Source: Faecalibacterium prausnitzii (GTDB taxonomy: Bacteria; Bacillota; Clostridia; Oscillospirales; Ruminococcaceae). Taken from it: a stretch of DNA of 64,000 bases. Shown here piece by piece: positions 8,549 through 16,578 of this stretch. Below the pieces are notes generated by a model that saw only the letters and a program-made list of their open reading frames with translations, had not been told where the DNA came from and searched no databases. The stretch covers positions 558,001 through 622,000 of the forward strand of contig NZ_CP065377.1 in assembly GCF_019967995.1 (NCBI RefSeq), in the 5' to 3' direction. Each line of letters opens with the position of its first letter. Within the stretch, counting starts at the first letter, position 1. The translations under genes were made by a program, and so were the position numbers.

Positions 8549-9481
8549 ATGGCTATACTGAAATTACAGCCCGCCTGTCGCGAAACGATCTGGGGCGGAC
8601 AGCGTCTGCGAAAAGATTATCATATGCAGTACGAAGGTGCTAACATTGCGGAGGCGTGGATGTTATCCTGTCATCCGTCTGCTCCCAGCATGATTGAAAA
8701 CGGAACCTATTCCGGCAAAACGCTGCAGCAGTATCTGGATGCGGAAGGTCCGCAGGTACTGGGCAGCTTTGGAATGCTTTTTCATCCTTTCCCGATTCTG
8801 ATTAAACTGATTGATGCAGCACAGCCGCTGTCCATTCAGGTACATCCCTCCAACTTCTATGCTATAAACCGCGAACATCAGTATGGTAAAACAGAGATGT
8901 GGTATGTTGTGGATGCCGAGCCGGGAGCATTTTTATACTATGGATTCCGGCAGCAAATCACCCGGGAGGAATTTGCCAGGCGAATCGAAGATAATACGCT
9001 GCCTGAGGTGCTGAATGCAGTACCTGTATGCAAAGGAGATTGCTTCTATATCCCATCCGGCACAGTCCATGCTATCGGAAAAGGGATCCTGATTGCCGAA
9101 GTCCAGCAGAATTCGGATGTGACCTACCGCGTTTACGATTATGATCGCAGGGATGCCACCGGCAAACCGCGTCAGCTGCACACAGAACAAGCGGAGGATG
9201 TTGCAAAGCGGACACCGCCGCGTGACGATTATAATTTTGGTGGGCATCTGATCCGGTGCGAGTACTTTACGGTAGACCGCATGACCGGTAGTTTTACTGA
9301 TGTATGTGATGACGAGTCGTTCACCTCACTGGTGATACTGGACGGAAATGGTACTCTGATCGGAGAAAACGAGAAGATGCCGCTGCAAAAAGGGGATAGC
9401 TTTTTTCTGCCCGCAAACAGTGGTTCCTATCGCGTGGAGGGAAACACCGTGATTCTAAAGACCCGCGTTGGTACTATCTGA
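8549..9481 (+). CDS. manA: Mannose-6-phosphate isomerase, class I
   Basis: The 310-residue protein has the type I phosphomannose isomerase pattern: WGG near the start, the zinc-site segment with QVHPSNFYA, the GKTEMWYV motif, and PSGTVHAIGKGI. It interconverts mannose 6-phosphate and fructose 6-phosphate. GAAAGGAT precedes the ATG. It stands alone behind the PTS terminator and may have its own promoter in the AT-rich 8420-8540 stretch, though I do not see an unambiguous one. Confidence 0.92.
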   Translation: MAILKLQPACRETIWGGQRLRKDYHMQYEGANIAEAWMLSCHPSAPSMIENGTYSGKTLQQYLDAEGPQVLGSFGMLFHPFPILIKLIDAAQPLSIQVHPSNFYAINREHQYGKTEMWYVVDAEPGAFLYYGFRQQITREEFARRIEDNTLPEVLNAVPVCKGDCFYIPSGTVHAIGKGILIAEVQQNSDVTYRVYDYDRRDATGKPRQLHTEQAEDVAKRTPPRDDYNFGGHLIRCEYFTVDRMTGSFTDVCDDESFTSLVILDGNGTLIGENEKMPLQKGDSFFLPANSGSYRVEGNTVILKTRVGTI

Positions 9482-9597
9482 AGGAAATTGGTATAAATAG
9501 GTTTTGTTGGACTACTTATAATGGCATCAGATATTTTTTGATGTTTTTTCAGAATAGTGAAAGGCCACTCAAACTAACGCCGTTAAGTCAGTGATGG

Positions 9598-9822
9598 TCA
9601 CCACAAGTCGATGCATTGAACACTTTCTCTGGCTCAAACTTTACCAAAATCAGGGTCTTTATACCACCAGACAAACCAATCGGCGGAATTTTTCCCAAGA
9701 CCGGGCTATCAATGACACCACTGTCGATAACGGTAGACTTATCCACATCCTGAATCATTTCCTTGACCATCGGGTCAGCGATCCAGTCTTCCTCGTAATC
9801 GTATTTGAAATAAGAAGCCGTT
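9598..9822 (-). pseudogene. Fragment of a DUF4869-type protein
   Basis: The minus strand encodes SYFKYDYEEDWIADP, then GGVIDSPVLGKIPP-like text and KVFNASTCGD, which I recognise as the middle of small DUF4869 proteins found beside toxin-like genes in Clostridia. The start is missing, and after STCGD the homology stops with two histidines and a stop codon. Family assignment is from memory. Confidence 0.55.
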
Positions 9823-9827
9823 ACGTT

Positions 9828-9932
9828 GCATTGGCCTACATGACAGGCATCTTGCCTATTAAAAAGTACGGCTCCCACTCTGCGCTAAATATGTTTACTG
9901 AGTATTCCATGACCGATCCCGATGAACTGGCA
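9828..9932 (+). pseudogene. Fragment of an AAA-ATPase-like / PD-(D/E)xK family protein (PF09820 type)
   Basis: Thirty-five codons read YMTGILPIKKYGSHSALN and continue with EYSMTDPDELA, a highly typical segment of the abundant AAA-ATPase-like proteins of gut Firmicutes. Nothing upstream or downstream continues the protein, so this is a remnant. Confidence 0.7.
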
Positions 9933-9957
9933 CGGTGTGACAGCTTCAGATATACAA

Positions 9958-10003
9958 AAAATCGCCAATGCATGAGAGAAAATCTCTCACGTTTGGCGAT
10001 TTC
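9958..10003. terminator. Bidirectional terminator
   Basis: AAATCGCCAA and CATGAGAGA-type arms form a long stem around an AAA loop with T-rich flanks on both strands. It closes the minus-strand HipA-like gene. Its loop-proximal bases resemble those of the terminator at 1319-1373. Confidence 0.8.
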
Positions 10004-10007
10004 CTTT

Positions 10008-11147
10008 TTACCTTAAAAGCACTCTTGCTCTGCGCTGAACCTCTTTCTCAATCATTTTCAGACGCTTCGGCGGCAGGTTATACCGTGTTGCCCGACGGTC
10101 AAAATGGAAATCCAGCAGCTTATGGAGCATTGCACGGTGACGAGGTTTCATTGCACTCTTTGCAGCTGCAAAAAAATCATCGTATGCAAGCGGAAGCAGT
10201 GTGCGGGCATATTCATCAAATGCTTTCTGGTTGTCCCAAAGATCCGTTCCACCCAGACTGAACAACGAGTTTCCGTGGTCAAACAGCGGTGCGGGTGCCG
10301 CAATCGTGTTGGTCTTATTATCTACCAACACACCAAAATTTCCACAGTGGCGGTCTGTATTGCAGATGATTGCATCAAAGACCAGCATATCTTCCAGTGC
10401 ATCCACAAAGTTCTGCCCTAACGTCTGATAATACGCTAAAATCGCTTTTATTCCGCCTTTGGACACAAGCTGTCCGATGGGAATATAAGAATATTCTTTG
10501 CTGGTGAACAGTTCACACTTGGAACAAAGCGTCCTTTTCAGATCTTTTGTCAGGGTGTAGCGAATCGCATTCACGCCCATCACCTGTGCAACTTGATAAG
10601 CATACAGTTCCGAGTACGGTTCAAATCCAAAATTGCTGAACCCTGACGTGCCACCTTTATAAAGATAGATTTTTCCGTTTTGTCTGCGCCAGCATTTTGG
10701 CAGCATCCCGTTGGTCGAGAACTCCGGGCAGGACGCAAGCGAAGTTCGTATGCTGCTGCCATATCCTGTAAAGGCGATTACTGCCAGCACCTGACTGAAT
10801 CGGTTATCGTAAAGATTTACTTTTTCAAAGGTGTCACCGGAGCCCTCTGCATCTACCCAAAAGCAATCATTGAGTGAAAGACCTTTATTGGCTGCAATAA
10901 TTCCAAGCGGTCGATTCAAAGAAAGCCCCACCTTAGAGAGCAGAGCGTCTACATACGCTCGGTTCTTCGGAATTGCGCGATGCCGCAGCCAGCGTTCTAC
11001 ACCATCTTCTGATACAGTCAGATTCAAAGGTAGAAAAGAACGGTTTTCTTCGTAGACCTTTATAAAATGGAGGCCAGTATCTGCACTGTCCATGTTTGCT
11101 TCAAAGGTAAGCAGCGGCAAATCAAAATGCCGGATGGTGTAGCGCAC
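10008..11147 (-). CDS. HipA-like serine/threonine kinase
   Basis: 379 residues from a GTG that follows AAAGGAG by eight bases; the frame could extend six codons to an ATG whose own codons form that ribosome site. The kinase core shows NTDRHCGNFG (catalytic loop) and PLFDHGNS (metal-binding loop), both typical of HipA toxins, which phosphorylate aminoacyl-tRNA synthetases. No HipB-like antitoxin is visible next to it; the N-terminal 100 residues may supply another function. It lies between decayed genes and tRNA-Val, a position typical of integrated accessory DNA. Target and toxicity are unknown. Confidence 0.75.
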   Translation of the reverse strand: MRYTIRHFDLPLLTFEANMDSADTGLHFIKVYEENRSFLPLNLTVSEDGVERWLRHRAIPKNRAYVDALLSKVGLSLNRPLGIIAANKGLSLNDCFWVDAEGSGDTFEKVNLYDNRFSQVLAVIAFTGYGSSIRTSLASCPEFSTNGMLPKCWRRQNGKIYLYKGGTSGFSNFGFEPYSELYAYQVAQVMGVNAIRYTLTKDLKRTLCSKCELFTSKEYSYIPIGQLVSKGGIKAILAYYQTLGQNFVDALEDMLVFDAIICNTDRHCGNFGVLVDNKTNTIAAPAPLFDHGNSLFSLGGTDLWDNQKAFDEYARTLLPLAYDDFFAAAKSAMKPRHRAMLHKLLDFHFDRRATRYNLPPKRLKMIEKEVQRRARVLLR

Positions 11148-11314
11148 AGCGATTTCTCCTTTCATCCATGATCTTTTCCTTTATTGTACGGCATCAGAAT
11201 CCGAATGAAAAGCACCACCGTCATTCTGCACAAAATTCAAGGATAAAATTTTATACCAAAAAAATCTGCAAAAATCGGGTTTACGGAGCCATTTTGCCGT
11301 TACTCTCCGAATTT

Positions 11315-11343
11315 TGCTACAGATCTGCTACAAACTTGCTACA
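11315..11343. repeat. Three TGCTACA repeats at 11-bp spacing
   Basis: TGCTACA occurs at 11315, 11326 and 11337. The exact one-helical-turn spacing suggests protein binding sites, for example arm sites of a recombinase, but could be a chance tandem. Confidence 0.5.
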
Positions 11344-11382
11344 AACGACTGAAAAGGGGGCCTCCTACACGTTTCATTATCA

Positions 11383-11417
11383 ATATGCAAAAGTGAATCC
11401 GTTTCACTTTTGCATAT
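11383..11417. repeat. Perfect palindrome with 15-base arms
   Basis: ATATGCAAAAGTGAA and its exact complement flank a five-base loop. No T tract follows, so a protein site or recombination end is as likely as a terminator. Confidence 0.7.
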
Positions 11418-11429
11418 CAAAAAGCACGT

Positions 11430-11472
11430 AGATACAAGAAAAAGCCGCTTACCCTTTCAGGTAAACGGCTTT
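11430..11472 (-). terminator. Terminator of tRNA-Val
   Basis: AAAGCCG and TTACC arms pair around a six-base loop; on the minus strand a T-rich run follows directly. Confidence 0.75.
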
Positions 11473-11477
11473 ACGTT

Positions 11478-11553
11478 TGGTGGACGGTACAGGACTCGAA
11501 CCTGTGACCTCCTGCACGTCAAGCAGATGCTCTACCAGCTGAGCTAACCGTCC
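11478..11553 (-). tRNA. tRNA-Val (anticodon GAC)
   Basis: A 76-base cloverleaf with acceptor GGACGGT/ACCGTCC, D arm AGCTCAGCTGGTAGAGC, anticodon loop TTGACGT, T loop TTCGAGT, and an encoded CCA end. Confidence 0.95.
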
Positions 11554-11629
11554 AGATGTCGTATCGACTTGGTTATGATACCACATCTTTGGCCGGATTG
11601 CAAGCCTTTTTTACAAATTTCTGCAAAAA

Positions 11630-12223
11630 TCATTGCAGAGCCTTCCGGATGATGTTGTAGAGCACGGGTTTCATGGCGTCGATGTGGTCGGGTTTGCCTT
11701 CGAGGATGGACGAGTAGCACACCGACATGCACATGCTGCCCAGCGCCGTGATGCGCTGATAGACTTCGCGCTCGGTCAGGCCGGCCATTTCGGGGCTGGA
11801 CATGATGGCGTGGAGCAGTTTGCACATCAGCGGCTCGGCCTCGCCGGAGGCTTCGATCTTGTCCAGCCCCGGCCAGACGAAGCTGCGCTCCAGAAAACGG
11901 AGCATCAGGGTGTCGTTCCGCAGGGCCTCGATGATGTGGTCGATGACGAAGATCATCTTGTCGGGAAAATCCATCGGCGCGCTGGTGCGCTCACAGGCCG
12001 TCACGGCGTCGTCCAGCAGCTGGTAGCTCACGCGGGCCAGAAGCGCCTGGGTCACAGCACCTTTGTCGGCAAAATAGAGATAGAAGGTGCCTTTGCCCAC
12101 CTTGGCGCGGGAGGTGATATCCTCCACGCTGGTCTTGGATGCGCCCCGCTCCAGGAACAGCTCGTATGCTGCATCCAGAAGCGCCCGGCGCTTTTCCTGC
12201 TTTTTGCCTTCCACGGTATTCAT
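11630..12223 (-). CDS. TetR/AcrR-family repressor
   Basis: 197 residues. The N-terminal 60 form a TetR helix-turn-helix (ALLDAAYELFLERGASKTSV, then KGTFYLYFADK). The variable C-terminal part would bind an inducer. It is divergent from the MMPL exporter, and a palindromic operator lies just upstream of the exporter promoter, so it most likely represses the exporter operon until an unknown ligand binds. GAGGAA lies 12 bases before the ATG. Confidence 0.92.
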   Translation of the reverse strand: MNTVEGKKQEKRRALLDAAYELFLERGASKTSVEDITSRAKVGKGTFYLYFADKGAVTQALLARVSYQLLDDAVTACERTSAPMDFPDKMIFVIDHIIEALRNDTLMLRFLERSFVWPGLDKIEASGEAEPLMCKLLHAIMSSPEMAGLTEREVYQRITALGSMCMSVCYSSILEGKPDHIDAMKPVLYNIIRKALQ

Positions 12224-12346
12224 GCTTTGGGTCGATTCCTCTTTTCTGCGATGTTCTGTCGTGTAAACATTATTTTAGCAATGCTTTCCTCCCGGTGCAA
12301 GCCCCAAATAGCCGATCGGTGTTAGACAATTTTCAGTGGATGATAA

Positions 12347-12371
12347 AAAAACTGACGTTTGGTCAGTTTTT
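12347..12371. promoter_or_regulatory. Operator for the TetR-family repressor
   Basis: AAAAACTGAC and GTCAGTTTTT form perfect 10-base arms around five bases. The site ends four bases before the exporter -35 box, where a bound dimer would block polymerase. Confidence 0.85.
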
Positions 12372-12374
12372 GTC

Positions 12375-12402
12375 TTGACACTTTCCGCCAGCTGGTTATA
12401 AT
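12375..12402 (+). promoter_or_regulatory. Promoter of the MMPL exporter operon
   Basis: Consensus TTGACA and TATAAT separated by 16 bases, about 75 bases upstream of the exporter start. Confidence 0.85.
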
Positions 12403-12476
12403 AGTGCTTGCTCAGAAGTGACTGCGAGTCATTTTTGAGCGCCAATTCTGTTCCAACATTTCAATGGAGGGTTTTC

Positions 12477-14570
12477 ATGAAAAAGATCGCACAGGGCATT
12501 GTGCGTCTGCGCAAACTGATCTTAACAGTAGCCATCCTGCTGTTGATCCCTTCCGCGATAGGCGCCGTTGCCACCCGCATCAACTACGACGTCCTCACCT
12601 ATCTGCCGCAGGAGCTTGACTCCATGATCGGCGAACGGGCATTGGAGGACGACTTCCATCTGGCCTCCACCGGTATGATCACGGTCGAGGGCCTGCCCAC
12701 GAACGAGCTCATCGCCATGAAGAAGGACATCGACGCCGTGCCCGGTGTCACCCAGACCTTCTGGCTGAGCGATGTGATCGACCCCAGCATCCCTACTGAG
12801 ATGCTCCCGGCGGACATCCAGCAGTTCATGTTCGGCAAAAATGATTCCACCATGCTCATCGTCCGGTTCGACGGCCCCAGCGCCAGCGACGAGACGATGA
12901 ACGCGGTCAAGGAGATCAAGAAGGTGCTCCGGAAGGATACCTTCTTTGGCGGCATGAGCGTCATCCTGCAGGACACCAAGGCCCTGATCAATGAAGAGAT
13001 GCCGCTGTATATCCTGTGCGCTGTGGGCGCCAGTATGCTGGTGCTGTTCCTCTCGCTGGAGAGCACCATCACCCCGGTGCTGTTCATGCTGGGCCTGCTG
13101 TTCCCCATCGTGTACAACTTTGGCACGAACATCTTCCTCGGCCAGATCAGCTACATCACCCAGGCGCTGTCCACCGTGCTGCAGCTGGGCGTCACGATGG
13201 ACTTCTCCATCTTCCTGCTGCACCGCTATCAGGAGGAAAAAGAGCTTCGCTCCTCCAATGAGGAAGCCATGGTCAGCGCCATCTGCAAGACCATGACCTC
13301 CATTTCCGCTTCGTCGCTGACCACCATCGCAGGCTTCCTGGCCCTGTGTGCCATGCGCCTGACGCTGGGCCGCGACATCGGCATCGTCATGGCAAAAGGC
13401 GTGGCGCTGGGCGTTATCTGCACCGTCGTCATCCTGCCGGCGCTGATCCTGACCTTTGATAAGTGGGTCGAGAAATACAAGCACCGCACCATCATCCCGC
13501 AGCTGACCAGGACCAGCTACTTCGTTTCCAAACATGCAGCCCCCATTGTGGCGGTCTTCCTCGTGCTGCTGGTGCCCTTTGTGGCGGCACAGCAGAAGAC
13601 CGAAGTCTACTACACCCTGTTCGATTCGCTGCCCCAGGACCTGACCGGCATCGTCGGCACCAACAAGCTGGGCGAGGATTTCGGCATGACCACCTCGCAC
13701 TTCATTCTGGTGCATGACGACCTGACCGCCACCCAGGTCTCCGACCTGTGCGACGAACTCAAGGACGTGGACGGCATCACTCAGGTCATCAGCCTGGATT
13801 CCGTCACCGGCCCCGGCTTTGATACCGGCCTGCTGCCCGACAGCGTGACCGAGATCCTGCAATCCGGCGGGTACAAGCTCATCCTCGCCAACAGTTCCTA
13901 TAAGACCGGCACCAACGCCATCAACAACCAGCTGGACGAGATGAACGCCGCCATCAAAGCGGTGGACCCCGAAGGCGTCATCACCGGCGAGGGTGCCATG
14001 ACCAAAGACCTGATCGAGGTCGCGGATGTGGACTTCAAGAACGTCAACGTCTGGTCCATTCTGGCCGTTGCCGCCATCATCTTGATCTCTTTCCGCAGCC
14101 TGTCCATCCCGGTGCTGCTGGTGGCCAGCATTGAAGCTGCCATCTCCATCAACATGGGCATCCCGTACTTCACCGGCACCCAGCTGCCGTTCATCGCCAG
14201 CATCGTCATCGGCACCATCCAGCTGGGCGCAACCGTGGACTACTCCATCCTGATGACCACCCGTTACCACGAGGAGCGCAGCTACGGCCGCACCCCGAAG
14301 GAAGCAGCCCAGCAGTCGCTGGAGCATTGCAGCCAGTCCATCCTGACCAGCGGCCTGACCTTCTTCGCCGCCACCGTCGGTGTGGCAGCCATCAGCAAGA
14401 TGGAGCTGCTGAAGAGCATCTGCCTGCTCATCTCCCGCGGCGCACTCATCAGCATGGCTGTCATCCTGATCGTCCTGCCCGCTGCCCTGATGCTGCTGGA
14501 CTGGATCATCCGCCACACCACCCTGCACTGGCTGGTCCCTGAACCCGCCTCGAAATCTGAAAAGGAGTAA
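12477..14570 (+). CDS. MMPL/RND-family exporter
   Basis: 697 residues with the MMPL layout: one membrane helix, a large outer loop, a block of five to six helices, then the same again. GVTMDFSIFLLHRYQEE in the first half and GATVDYSILMTTRYHEE in the second are the paired helix-4 motifs carrying the proton-relay aspartate. The start follows TGGAGGG. With the downstream Leu-x-x-Gly repeat protein it should form a proton-driven efflux unit for a lipid or drug. The substrate is unknown; control by the divergent TetR suggests an inducible toxic compound. Confidence 0.9.
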   Translation: MKKIAQGIVRLRKLILTVAILLLIPSAIGAVATRINYDVLTYLPQELDSMIGERALEDDFHLASTGMITVEGLPTNELIAMKKDIDAVPGVTQTFWLSDVIDPSIPTEMLPADIQQFMFGKNDSTMLIVRFDGPSASDETMNAVKEIKKVLRKDTFFGGMSVILQDTKALINEEMPLYILCAVGASMLVLFLSLESTITPVLFMLGLLFPIVYNFGTNIFLGQISYITQALSTVLQLGVTMDFSIFLLHRYQEEKELRSSNEEAMVSAICKTMTSISASSLTTIAGFLALCAMRLTLGRDIGIVMAKGVALGVICTVVILPALILTFDKWVEKYKHRTIIPQLTRTSYFVSKHAAPIVAVFLVLLVPFVAAQQKTEVYYTLFDSLPQDLTGIVGTNKLGEDFGMTTSHFILVHDDLTATQVSDLCDELKDVDGITQVISLDSVTGPGFDTGLLPDSVTEILQSGGYKLILANSSYKTGTNAINNQLDEMNAAIKAVDPEGVITGEGAMTKDLIEVADVDFKNVNVWSILAVAAIILISFRSLSIPVLLVASIEAAISINMGIPYFTGTQLPFIASIVIGTIQLGATVDYSILMTTRYHEERSYGRTPKEAAQQSLEHCSQSILTSGLTFFAATVGVAAISKMELLKSICLLISRGALISMAVILIVLPAALMLLDWIIRHTTLHWLVPEPASKSEKE

Positions 14571-14575
14571 TCACC

Positions 14576-16486
14576 ATGAAGAAATCGCTTCGTTTCGCCA
14601 GTGCGGCGCTGGCGCTGACTCTCGCCGCCAGCATGACGATGCCTGCCTTTGCCGCAGGCAAGTCCGATTTTGCCAAGTCTGAGAACGTCTACGCCGTCAT
14701 GAACGCCGATGGCTCCATCAAGAGCACCAGCGTCAGCGAGCATCTGTACAACGCCAACGGCCTGTCTGGTGTGACCGATGTTTCTTCCCTGACCGACATC
14801 CAGAACACCGAGAGCGATGCCGCCTTCACCCAGGACGGCGAAAAACTGGTCTGGAACACCGACGACACCGACGTCTATTATAAAGGGACCACCGACCGTG
14901 ACCTGCCCATCTCGGCCAAAGTCACCTATACGCTGGACGGCGTGACCGACAGCCTGGAGAACCTGATGGGCAAGAGCGGCCACCTGACCATTCAAATCGA
15001 CCTGACCAACAACGAGACCGGCACCGTGAATGTCAACGGCACCGACCGCACCATCGTCACCCCGCTCATCACGGCGGTGGGCGTCATCTTTGGGGAGGAC
15101 GCCTCCAATGTGACCGCTGAGCACGGCGTGATTGAGTCTGCCGCCAAGAGCAACGTGGCCGCGTTCGTCACCCTGCCCGGCGTGAAGGATTCGCTGTCCG
15201 GTCTGCTGCCGAAGGACCTGTCCACGGTGGAAGATTATTTGCAGGACAGCGTGACTGTGGAAGCCGATGTGGAAAATCTGGCAGCTCCGCAGATCATGCT
15301 GGCCGCAGCCACCAGCCCCGATGCGCTGGGCACGGACAATGTCTTTGATCTTGACAGCATCAACGAGCTGACCGACGGCATCCAGCAGCTGAACGACGCC
15401 ATGAGCCAGCTCATGGACGGTGCGTCTCAGCTGGAAGACGGCGTCTCGCAGCTGGCCGGCGGTACGCTGGCTCTGCTGGATGGTGCATCCCAGCTGAAGA
15501 CCGGTGTTGCCGCGCTGGACAACGGCCTCGGCCAGCTGACCAACGGCCTCGACACCCTGACCTCCAACAATGCCGCCCTGAATGCCGGTGCCCAGCAGGT
15601 GGCCGACGGCGTTCTGGCTTCCGCAAACAAGACCCTGATGGAGGGCGGCCTCATCGACACCCCCATGACCTGGGACAACTATGAAGCCGTCATCGACGAA
15701 GTCCTGACCATGAACGACAAGACGCTGGCCGCTGCCCGCAAGAAGATGGTCCGCACCATCTGGGAGCAGGCCCCCAGCTTCAAGGACAGTCAGCTCGACC
15801 TGGCCCTCTACCTCTCCGCGACCAAGACCAATCATGATCTGGAAGCAGCCCTCCGCCTGATGCAGAACTACGACCCCTCCATGATCTGCGGTCTGGTGCA
15901 GCTGCTGACCAATGCCGACGCCCAGCAGATCGCCCACGAGGAGCTCAAGCTGCAGGCCGAGAACAGCGACGATATCGCCAGCGTCCGCGCTCTGAAGACC
16001 AGCCTGAGCCAGATCCAGTACTTCGTTTCCAGCGTCAACCAGTACACCAGCGGTGTCGCCACTGCGGCCGACGGTGCCCACTCTGCCAAGGACGGCAGCG
16101 CCCAGCTGGCCTCCGGCAGCAAGACCCTTTACGATGGCGTGAACACCCTGAACAATGGCGTCAGCCAGCTGACCGACGGTGCCACCCAGCTGAGCGATGG
16201 CCTGGTCCAGTTCAACGAGGAGGGCATCTCCAAGCTGACCGGCTCGCTGGACACCGACCAGATCCACGCCCTGAAGACGGTCCTGGACGAGATGACCAGC
16301 CGCCTGGAAAACTACACCAGCTTCGCCGGTGCACCGGAAGGCGCTTCTTCCAACGTGAAGTTCATCTACAAGACCGGTGAGACCGTGGCCGCCGCCGAGA
16401 ATACGGCTGTGGCCGAGACCACCACCCAGGAGGGCAGCTTCTTCACCCGCCTGTGGGAGCGCATCGTGAATCTGTTCAAGTTCTGA
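14576..16486 (+). CDS. Exported YhgE/Pip-like protein with Leu-x-x-Gly heptad repeats
   Basis: 636 residues with a signal peptide (basic start, hydrophobic core, cut after PAFAAG). Two regions, about residues 265-345 and 495-545, contain repeats of the type QLxxGVxxLxxG, the heptads seen in YhgE/Pip and MMPL partner proteins. The C-terminus is slightly amphipathic (RLWERIVNLFKF) without a clear membrane helix. Five bases separate it from the exporter, and AAAGGAG overlaps the gap. It probably forms a periplasm-like outer extension working with the exporter. Confidence 0.82.
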   Translation: MKKSLRFASAALALTLAASMTMPAFAAGKSDFAKSENVYAVMNADGSIKSTSVSEHLYNANGLSGVTDVSSLTDIQNTESDAAFTQDGEKLVWNTDDTDVYYKGTTDRDLPISAKVTYTLDGVTDSLENLMGKSGHLTIQIDLTNNETGTVNVNGTDRTIVTPLITAVGVIFGEDASNVTAEHGVIESAAKSNVAAFVTLPGVKDSLSGLLPKDLSTVEDYLQDSVTVEADVENLAAPQIMLAAATSPDALGTDNVFDLDSINELTDGIQQLNDAMSQLMDGASQLEDGVSQLAGGTLALLDGASQLKTGVAALDNGLGQLTNGLDTLTSNNAALNAGAQQVADGVLASANKTLMEGGLIDTPMTWDNYEAVIDEVLTMNDKTLAAARKKMVRTIWEQAPSFKDSQLDLALYLSATKTNHDLEAALRLMQNYDPSMICGLVQLLTNADAQQIAHEELKLQAENSDDIASVRALKTSLSQIQYFVSSVNQYTSGVATAADGAHSAKDGSAQLASGSKTLYDGVNTLNNGVSQLTDGATQLSDGLVQFNEEGISKLTGSLDTDQIHALKTVLDEMTSRLENYTSFAGAPEGASSNVKFIYKTGETVAAAENTAVAETTTQEGSFFTRLWERIVNLFKF

Positions 16487-16512
16487 ACACTTTGAAGTAG
16501 AAGGAAAACAGG

Positions 16513-16552
16513 AACGCCCCCTGGTATCGCTACGATACCAGGGGGCGTTTTG
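16513..16552. terminator. Terminator between convergent operons
   Basis: AACGCCCCCTGGTATCG and its exact complement flank a three-base loop. The T run is best on the plus strand, but the hairpin can also stop the minus-strand polysaccharide operon. Confidence 0.88.
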
Positions 16553-16578
16553 CTGCCATTTGGCAGGATAGAACGTTC

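Larger units (their letters stand above)
9482..10007. other. Gene graveyard between manA and the HipA-like gene
   Basis: No intact gene lies here. The stretch holds two gene fragments in opposite orientation, described separately, that abut at about 9825, and then a bidirectional terminator. The first 100 bases (9482-9590) show nothing I can name. Confidence 0.6.
11148..11477. other. Noncoding stretch between the HipA-like gene and tRNA-Val
   Basis: No convincing gene. It holds three short tandem repeats, a 15-base-arm palindrome and the tRNA terminator, listed separately. The DNA is AT-richer than the flanking backbone. Confidence 0.6.

Noticed and set aside
12522..14528. A 668-codon minus-strand frame opposite the MMPL exporter
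   Set aside because: Low-complexity Gly/His/Gln/Asp-rich shadow of the exporter coding strand.
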